Source of the DNA: Sphingobacteriia bacterium
GTDB taxonomy: Bacteria > Bacteroidota > Bacteroidia > J057 > RFSG01
Assembly: GCA_009924095.1 (NCBI GenBank)
Contig: RFSG01000008.1
Coordinates: 1-47,910, forward strand
Direction of reading: 5' to 3'
Length of the DNA: 47,910 bases
The notes under the pieces: generated by a model
Databases searched by the model: none
Seen by the model: the letters and a program-made list of their open reading frames with translations, nothing else
Told to the model about the DNA's origin: nothing
Part shown: in pieces, positions 42,451 through 47,910 of the stretch
Position numbering within the stretch: the stretch's first letter is position 1
Layout of the letters: every line of letters begins with the position of its first letter
Program-made: the position numbers and the translations under genes

Positions 42451-43748
42451 TAGTTACGAGTTTGATTAGTTTCAATTTCCTGCGCCCAATTAAAGCGATC
42501 AGCTGCCGGAATTGCCCAAGGTGAACCATTATTTTCAATATTGGTAAACATTGCATTTAAAGAGTTAGGGGCAGCAGATTGTTCCATGACTAAATATCTA
42601 CGCAATTCCAGAATAGGGGCTACGGGATCAATATTTACAGGACATTCTTGTACACAAGCATTACAGGTGGTGCATGCCCATAATTCTTCCGCTGAAATAT
42701 AATCTCCTAATAAAGTTATATTTTCCTCTGAACCCGCCAATATCGCTTCTTGCCGATCCCGAATATTCATAATTATTTTTCGGGGAGATAAACGTTTACC
42801 CGTTATATTCGCTGGACAGGCAGAAGTACATCTTCCACATTCGGTACAAGTGAAGCCATCCATAAGGGTTTTCCAACTTAACTGGGCAACATCCTTAGCG
42901 CCAAAACTCATTCCTTCAGGAGCAGGTGGAACAATATAGGATGGATCTAACATCGCATTTACTTCATGGGTTACATTCAGCGGGCTAGTTAATTTTCCAA
43001 CCGATTCTGTTTTAAAAAAATAAGTGTTGGGAAATGCCATTAAAATATGCAAATGTTTTGAAAATGGCAGATAATTTAAAAATGCAAAAATTCCAATTAG
43101 ATGAAACCAATACCCAATTCTTTCAATTAAATGTAAAGTTGCAGGTTGGGTTCCTAATACCCCTGATAGTATGGAAGAAATCGGATAACTACCTGTTAGT
43201 GTTTCAGTGGATAATGAATTTAATTGAACATTTGCCATGTTCATTACAATCAATCCGATCATCAAAACAATCTCGATATATAAAATAATATTTGCATCTC
43301 TTTTTTGTGGCAATTGCATTTCCTCACCTGAGAATCGAGTTACCTTACTAATATTTCTTCTCCACAATAATAGGATACAAACGAAGATTACCAGAAAGGC
43401 CAGAACCTCATTGGATGCGGTAAGAAAACGATATCCAGCACCCCAAAAACTTAGGGTATGATGATTGCCTGTTAACCCATCCAGAATCATCCCGATTACT
43501 TCAATATTTATGAGTAAAAAACCTACATAAATAAAAGCATGCAACAATGCAGGCACTACTCTTTGAAACATTTTCCGTTGCCCTAAGGCGACCAACAGAA
43601 GATTATTTAATCGTTTTCCTGGATTATCGTTTCGATTTAGGGGGCGGCCTGAATAGATAGATCCCAATATCCCTTTTGCCCTTCGACTAAACATCCAAAC
43701 TGCCGTGACAATCAGCAGGAGGAGTAAAATTGGTTCGATGAATTCCAT
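42450..43748 (-). CDS. Membrane Fe-S reductase subunit (HdrE/HdrC-like fusion)
   Basis: A 432-residue protein. The N-terminal half has about six membrane segments (PILLLLLIVTAVWMF; ALLHAFIYVGFLLINIEVIG; EVLAFLVIFVCILLLWRRNI; ILYIEIVLMIGLIVMNMANV; LIGIFAFLNYLPFSKHLHIL) of the NarI/HdrE type. His residues there could bind heme. The C-terminal half has two 4Fe-4S motifs: CTECGRCTSACPANITGKRL and CTTCNACVQECPVNIDP. The arrangement matches the membrane subunit of Hdr-like and Gly3P-dehydrogenase-like complexes, partnered by the CCG protein downstream. A single upstream hairpin-like repeat lies at its 5' side. Confidence 0.88.
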   Translation of the reverse strand: MEFIEPILLLLLIVTAVWMFSRRAKGILGSIYSGRPLNRNDNPGKRLNNLLLVALGQRKMFQRVVPALLHAFIYVGFLLINIEVIGMILDGLTGNHHTLSFWGAGYRFLTASNEVLAFLVIFVCILLLWRRNISKVTRFSGEEMQLPQKRDANIILYIEIVLMIGLIVMNMANVQLNSLSTETLTGSYPISSILSGVLGTQPATLHLIERIGYWFHLIGIFAFLNYLPFSKHLHILMAFPNTYFFKTESVGKLTSPLNVTHEVNAMLDPSYIVPPAPEGMSFGAKDVAQLSWKTLMDGFTCTECGRCTSACPANITGKRLSPRKIIMNIRDRQEAILAGSEENITLLGDYISAEELWACTTCNACVQECPVNIDPVAPILELRRYLVMEQSAAPNSLNAMFTNIENNGSPWAIPAADRFNWAQEIETNQTRN

Positions 43749-44096
43749 AAGTAAATCACCTAAAATTAATAAAAATGTACGGGTTTAAATCTTTTATTTA
43801 AGAAGATTTTGGTTTCTAACGGGTTGCAGTACATGTCTTCAATATCTCCTCAAATGAAATTTTAAGAGAGCGAACGAGTAGATTGTTGCTTAAGTTGAAT
43901 TGAACTGATTTCATTTTTGTAAAAAGGAAATTCGAGTGTATGATTTTAGGTTGGTTTAGCGGTTTGCAGTAATCAAATCCTAATAATAAAAAAATGATAA
44001 AATTATATGGCGAAAATCATCAATATTAATTTAATATATAAATTCATTCATTTAATACAATTATATCTATTATTATATATGTAATTATATTTTGTT
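43749..44096. other. Intergenic region between the Fe-S gene and the DCC gene
   Basis: About 350 bases without a gene. It holds a hairpin AAATCTT/AAGATTT about 40 bases before the Fe-S gene, two copies of a motif (TAACGGGTTGCAG at 43817-43829, TAGCGGTTTGCAG at 43957-43969), and an inverted repeat AAATGAAAT (43852-43860) / ATTTCATTT (43908-43916). The last 100 bases are very AT-rich and show nothing else. Confidence 0.55.
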
Positions 44097-44489
44097 TTAT
44101 AAAAATCTAACCAATTCTTCATCCGTAAAAATGCGACATATCTTTTTAGATAAGTATTTACGGTTTTTGGCAATTGTTGAATATATTCCGTTTCGAATAA
44201 ATTTAGGAATAAATTTAATAATAATTGCGAGGTAATTATAAAATGGTAATAATAATCCAATTTCAATTACAGCCTCTGACTGTGTGTGCATCCGAATACC
44301 ATCAAAAAACAATATTGAATCTGGAGGAGCTTGTAGATTAAAATATTTATTTATAAAACTAGTACCTAAATTTGAATTGAGTGGAGCAAAAAACAATTGT
44401 TTTTTCGTGTCTCGTTGAATTAGCCAATGCACCCATCCTTGGCACATGGCACAATCTCCATCAAAAAATACAATTTTATTTTTATGCAT
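44097..44489 (-). CDS. DCC-family thiol-disulfide oxidoreductase (DUF393)
   Basis: The family signature D-G-x-C-x-x-C is present in IVFFDGDCAMCQGWVHWLIQ near the N-terminus. The start is taken as ATG 44489, which places the motif at its normal position (130 residues). The rest follows the family pattern: FFAPLNSNLG, DSILFFDGIRMHTQSEAVIE, and a C-terminal helical part with FIRNGIYSTIAKNRKYLSKK. A cytoplasmic or membrane-associated thioredoxin-like function is inferred from the CxxC; no substrate is known. The gene is very AT-rich and lies 44 bases after the end of murQ on the same strand. Confidence 0.88.
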   Translation of the reverse strand: MHKNKIVFFDGDCAMCQGWVHWLIQRDTKKQLFFAPLNSNLGTSFINKYFNLQAPPDSILFFDGIRMHTQSEAVIEIGLLLPFYNYLAIIIKFIPKFIRNGIYSTIAKNRKYLSKKICRIFTDEELVRFL

Positions 44490-44533
44490 TATAATGGTAT
44501 AACAAGACACGATTTAATTAGGTGCAACAAATA

Positions 44534-45352
44534 TTATTTTTTATCAGTAAAGGATTTTATTGCCTTTCTTACACTTCCTGTTTTTTGTAATAATATTTTA
44601 GCAGATTCAAAATCCAATCCTGTTTCTTCCATAATCATAACTGCACCCCGATGTAATAATTTTGCATTGCTGATTTGCATATCCACCATTTTTTCACCTT
44701 TAACTTTTCCCAGCTTAACCATAATAGCAGTTGAAAACATGTTTAAGGTCATTTTTTGAGCAGTACCAGCTTTCATTCGAGTACTCCCTCGAATAAATTC
44801 AGGGCCCGTAATAATTTCCAAACAAAAATCGGAGAAAGCAGCAATTGCACTTTCTTGATTTTGGGTTATTCCTATCGTTAATAAACCTTTTTCTCTAGCA
44901 GTGCGTAAAGCGCCCAAAACATAAGGGGTTTTACCACTCGCAGTAATTCCCACTACAATATCCTGTTTTGTTGGTGCATGTGCCGAAAGATCTATCCAAG
45001 CTTGATGTTCATCATCTTCAGAAAACTCAACTGCTTTTCGAATGGCCTTGTCTCCTCCTGCAATAATTCCAATAAACAAACCCTCAACTCCAAAAGTGGG
45101 TGGAATTTCCGATGCATCCACAATACCCAAACGCCCACTTGTACCTGCACCTACATAAAAAACTCTTCCCCCTTGTTTAATATGGAGGAGACTTTGTTCA
45201 ATCGCAGCAGAAAGTAGGGGAATGATCGTTTCAACGGCATCCGTGATTTTTTGATCTTCTTGATGAATAAACGCTAATATTTCTTTAACAGAAAGAAACT
45301 CCAATCCATCTCGATTATTGCCTTGTTCAGTTGAAGGAATTATTTTTTTCAT
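44534..45352 (-). CDS. murQ: N-acetylmuramic acid 6-phosphate etherase
   Basis: Cleaves the lactyl ether of MurNAc-6-phosphate to give GlcNAc-6-phosphate and D-lactate in peptidoglycan recycling. The SIS-domain signature is VFYVGAGTSGRLGIVDASEI, followed by PPTFG; the active-site Glu region is FSEDDEHQAWIDL, and VVGITASGKTPYVLGALRTA and EFIRGSTRMKAGTAQKMTLN are further family blocks. The length of 272 residues is near the usual 300. The ATG at 45352 overlaps the end of the sugar-kinase gene by 26 bases, tying the two into one message. Together they fit a kinase-etherase recycling route. Confidence 0.95.
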   Translation of the reverse strand: MKKIIPSTEQGNNRDGLEFLSVKEILAFIHQEDQKITDAVETIIPLLSAAIEQSLLHIKQGGRVFYVGAGTSGRLGIVDASEIPPTFGVEGLFIGIIAGGDKAIRKAVEFSEDDEHQAWIDLSAHAPTKQDIVVGITASGKTPYVLGALRTAREKGLLTIGITQNQESAIAAFSDFCLEIITGPEFIRGSTRMKAGTAQKMTLNMFSTAIMVKLGKVKGEKMVDMQISNAKLLHRGAVMIMEETGLDFESAKILLQKTGSVRKAIKSFTDKK

Positions 45353-46181
45353 GGTAGGATAATAAACGTAAAACTGGCTGAGTAATGATTTCGTGTAAAG
45401 GAATATTGTTTTCCATTAAAATCATTTTTAGCTCTTCTTCAAAGCTTGAAGCAATAGAGCCAATAAATACAACAGGATGTTTTTCTGGAAATCGAAGGAT
45501 CGTTTTTTGAATAAAAGTTGAAAAAGACACTTGAATTATATTTTGAATAAACGGATGTTGTTTTTTTTCTGCCACCCACCGAGCTAATGCTGCAAGTTTT
45601 ACATTTGGTGAGGGTTGACCATGAATTAAATTTCGTAATTCTACAGGAGTTTGAACTTGTGCCCAACGTAATAAGTCTTGACTTAACTCCTCAGGCATCT
45701 CATTATCTAATAAGGCTTTAATACAACGTTTCCCCATATCCGCCCCACTTCCTTCATCTCCAAATAAATAGCCATGTCCACCTTGTTGGGAAACAATTTT
45801 TTTTCCATCATAAAAACAAGAATTTGACCCAGTTCCTAATATGGCGACTAATCCAGAATCTGATCCCCAAGCAGCACGCGCAGCTCCTAATAAATCATGT
45901 TCAACAATTGCTTTTTTACAACCAGTAAGTTGTTCTAACAATTTTTTCATCGGCTGATTAAATTCTTCCGAAGAAAATCCTGAACCATAAAAATGGATAT
46001 GGTTTGGAATAATATCCTTTAATATCAAGGGTATTTCATGGGACAACTGTCTTTGAATCTCCTGCATTCCCTGAACATAAGGATTCAAACCAGCAGTGTG
46101 TCCTGCTGGGTCTTTGCTATCCACCCAATACCAGTCGGTTTTGGAAGATCCACTCTCCACCACTAAATCCGAATTTTTCAT
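45327..46181 (-). CDS. BadF/BadG-type sugar kinase (GlcNAc/MurNAc kinase, MurK-like)
   Basis: An ASKHA-fold kinase of 284 residues. The phosphate-1 loop is LVVESGSSKTDWYWVD, and the ATP-binding region includes LVAILGTGSNSCFYDG and GGHGYLFGDEGSGADMGKRC. The BadF family includes eukaryotic-type GlcNAc kinase and the MurK proteins that phosphorylate MurNAc and GlcNAc. Coupling to murQ (26-base overlap), whose substrate is MurNAc-6-phosphate, makes a MurNAc kinase role the best inference. VVFIGSIASSFEEELKMILM near the C-terminus is typical for the family. First gene of the unit, divergent from the S41 peptidase. Confidence 0.88.
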   Translation of the reverse strand: MKNSDLVVESGSSKTDWYWVDSKDPAGHTAGLNPYVQGMQEIQRQLSHEIPLILKDIIPNHIHFYGSGFSSEEFNQPMKKLLEQLTGCKKAIVEHDLLGAARAAWGSDSGLVAILGTGSNSCFYDGKKIVSQQGGHGYLFGDEGSGADMGKRCIKALLDNEMPEELSQDLLRWAQVQTPVELRNLIHGQPSPNVKLAALARWVAEKKQHPFIQNIIQVSFSTFIQKTILRFPEKHPVVFIGSIASSFEEELKMILMENNIPLHEIITQPVLRLLSYHEKNNSFN

Positions 46182-46216
46182 GTTAAGTTAACCATACAAA
46201 TCCCCGGTAAATGTCT

Positions 46217-46224
46217 TAAATTTG
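46217..46224 (+). promoter_or_regulatory. -7 box of the S41 peptidase gene
   Basis: TAAATTTG matches TAnnTTTG, 25 bases before the ATG at 46250. The 68-base divergent region shows no clear -33 TTG. Confidence 0.4.
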
Positions 46225-46249
46225 ACTTTATCCCAAAAGAAAGAAAAAA

Positions 46250-47896
46250 ATGAGCGATCCTCGTAAGCTCCAGTTTACCCTATTGGCTATTGCCCTGGTT
46301 TTAGTAGGAATGTTTTCTGGTTATAAACTAAAACAATCGTTACCTGATTTTAGACAAACAGATTATAATGAAAGCCTGAATAAATTTCAGGATGCATTAA
46401 GAATGGTTGACTATGCCTATATCGAACCCGTGACGTTTGAAAAAATGGTAGATGATGCAATTGCTGGTTTATTAGAAGGCCTTGATCCACATTCATTCTA
46501 TATCCCTAAACAAGAAAAAAAGGGAATGGATGAACAAATGGCGGGTAGCTTTGAAGGCATCGGAGTAGAATTTAATATTTTGGAAGACACGATTTATGTG
46601 GTTGCCCCAATTTCCGGCGGTCCTTCCGAACGAATTGGCATTTTGGCCGGGGATAGAATCGTTGAAATTGACAGCCATACCGTTGCCGGAGTTGGAATTA
46701 CCAATGCCGATGTAATGTCAAAATTAAAAGGGAAAAAAGGAACCGTCGTTAAGGTGGGTATTAAACGCAGAGGAATTAATCGCATACTTCCTTTTGATAT
46801 CGTGAGAGACAAGATTCCATTTTATTCCGTTGATTACGCCTATATGATGGATGAAAAAACAGGATATTTAAAATTATCGCGATTTGCAGAAACCACATTT
46901 CAAGAATTTACTGACAATATCAAAACCCTGAAAGCATCAGGAATGCAAAATTTAATATTGGATTTAAGAAGTAATCCAGGAGGGTATATGAATATGGCGC
47001 AATTATTATCCGATGAATTTTTACCTGAAGGAAAACTAGTTGTTTATACAGAAGGTCGTACCGTAGAAAGTAAATCTCGTTACATTTCAACCGGTGGTGT
47101 GGGCGAGTTTGAAAAGGGTGGTCTGATAGTTTTAATTGATCAAGGATCTGCATCCGCAAGCGAAATTGTTTCCGGCGCAGTTCAGGATTGGGATCGAGGG
47201 CTGGTTTTAGGAACCCGTTCTTTTGGTAAAGGATTGGTGCAAACCCAACATAATTTTCCCGATGGATCTGCTATGCGTTTGGTGATTTCTAAATACTTTA
47301 CCCCTAGTGGAAGATGTATTCAAAAACCTTATGATAAATCCTCTAAAGCGTATAACTCAGAACTCAATGAGCGTTATGAAGCTGGAGAATTTTTTGATGA
47401 GTCTAAAATAAAATTTCCTGATTCCTTAAAATTCAAAACCGGTTCAGGTAGAATTGTTTACGGAGGCGGTGGTATTATGCCGGATGTGTTTATTCCAATT
47501 GATACCAGTGGTACTTCTCCTCTTTATACCGATTTATTAATTAATGGGGTGTTTAATCAATTTGGATTAAAATATGCAGATGCACATCCAGAATTAAAAC
47601 AACAATTCACTTCTGGGATTGAGTTTGCAAAAAAATTCCAGCTTTCTGATGGAATGTTAAAGGAGTTTCAACAATATGCGGGAGATAAAAAGATTAAATG
47701 GGCTGAAAAGGATTTTATTGCAGCTCAAAAGAGAATCCGAATGTTAATTAAAGCTAACATTGGTCGTAGAATTTGGAATGACGAAGGATTTTACCCCGTG
47801 ATACATCAGGAAGATACGAATGTAATTCAAGCACTTAAGCTGATGCCGGAGGCAATAAAATTGGCTGAAACTGGCAAGTTCGAAAGAAAAAAATAA
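46250..47896 (+). CDS. S41 family C-terminal processing peptidase (Prc/CtpA-like)
   Basis: A periplasmic serine protease that trims or degrades proteins from the C-terminus. An N-terminal signal anchor (LLAIALVLVGMFSGYKL, about 11-27) is followed by a PDZ domain at about 95-180 (GIGVEFNILEDTIYVVAPIS; GILAGDRIVEIDSHTVAGVG). The S41 core follows: GYLKLSRFAETTFQEFTDNI, LILDLRSNPGGYMNMAQLLS, the catalytic Ser in GSASASEIVSGAVQDWDRG, and the Lys in LGTRSFGKGLVQTQHNFPDG. A C-terminal helical domain of about 120 residues ends the protein. The total of 548 residues is typical for Bacteroidota. Monocistronic, complete within the window. Confidence 0.95.
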   Translation: MSDPRKLQFTLLAIALVLVGMFSGYKLKQSLPDFRQTDYNESLNKFQDALRMVDYAYIEPVTFEKMVDDAIAGLLEGLDPHSFYIPKQEKKGMDEQMAGSFEGIGVEFNILEDTIYVVAPISGGPSERIGILAGDRIVEIDSHTVAGVGITNADVMSKLKGKKGTVVKVGIKRRGINRILPFDIVRDKIPFYSVDYAYMMDEKTGYLKLSRFAETTFQEFTDNIKTLKASGMQNLILDLRSNPGGYMNMAQLLSDEFLPEGKLVVYTEGRTVESKSRYISTGGVGEFEKGGLIVLIDQGSASASEIVSGAVQDWDRGLVLGTRSFGKGLVQTQHNFPDGSAMRLVISKYFTPSGRCIQKPYDKSSKAYNSELNERYEAGEFFDESKIKFPDSLKFKTGSGRIVYGGGGIMPDVFIPIDTSGTSPLYTDLLINGVFNQFGLKYADAHPELKQQFTSGIEFAKKFQLSDGMLKEFQQYAGDKKIKWAEKDFIAAQKRIRMLIKANIGRRIWNDEGFYPVIHQEDTNVIQALKLMPEAIKLAETGKFERKK

Positions 47897-47910
47897 GGAC
47901 GAAAGCATCA

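Overview
The window looks like a chromosomal segment from a member of the Bacteroidota. The evidence is a complete porX gene, a large secreted protein ending in a type IX secretion (T9SS) sorting domain, an exbB-exbD-exbD-tonB cluster typical of the phylum, gene starts without Shine-Dalgarno sequences, and several promoters with the Bacteroidota -7 box TAnnTTTG. The AT-rich composition and the gene content (UbiA prenyltransferase, HslV, split heterodisulfide-reductase-like proteins, MBOAT) would fit Chitinophagia or Saprospiria, but I cannot fix the class from sequence alone. Almost everything reads as vertically inherited core genome. I see no insertion sequence, prophage, CRISPR array or rRNA.

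1-5.9 kb: a two-gene DNA repair pair (ATP-dependent DNA ligase homologue, cut by the window edge, and its MBL-fold exonuclease), then a YciO-type threonylcarbamoyl-AMP-synthase-family gene with a small unknown gene, then a minus-strand run of tRNA-Gln, prs, ctc (L25) and pth. 6-15 kb: a 1434-residue T9SS cargo with Asp-box propeller and PKD domains, a lipoprotein, a 1 kb gap with a terminator and a decayed reading frame, and a secreted zinc metalloprotease. 15-21.2 kb: an NADP-oxidoreductase-like gene broken by one TAG, an FKBP lipoprotein, mtgA, and a ppk1 / ECF sigma / small anti-sigma / thioredoxin-like run. 21.2-25.8 kb: a glycine-rich unknown, a minus-strand overlapping set nuoI-hslV-HsdR_N-domain gene, an unknown exported protein and an HD phosphohydrolase. 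25.9-30.2 kb: porX, tsaE, ald, trhO. 30.2-33.2 kb: kdsC-ubiA and an exported unknown. 33.3-39.3 kb: the exbB-exbD-exbD-tonB-small membrane protein-PstS-like-TPR cluster. 39.3-47.9 kb: SGNH-like plus MBOAT acyltransferase, two Fe-S reductase subunits, a DCC protein, murQ with a BadF-type sugar kinase, and an S41 peptidase.

Themes: cell-envelope biogenesis and recycling (mtgA, murQ plus kinase, kdsC, MBOAT), outer-membrane energisation (Exb/Ton), protein export and its control (PorX, T9SS cargo, S41 peptidase, metalloprotease), and tRNA quality (tRNA-Gln, YciO, TsaE, TrhO, Pth).

The most unusual observations are: a full-length-looking DNA ligase homologue whose catalytic motifs I, III, IV and V are all altered while its partner exonuclease is intact; a single in-frame TAG in an otherwise intact oxidoreductase gene; a perfect 14-bp palindrome before the ppk1-sigma operon; and a hairpin whose right arm and T-tract double as the -7 box of the next gene. 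I did not find a clearly new multi-gene system; the ligase homologue is the best candidate for undescribed biology.
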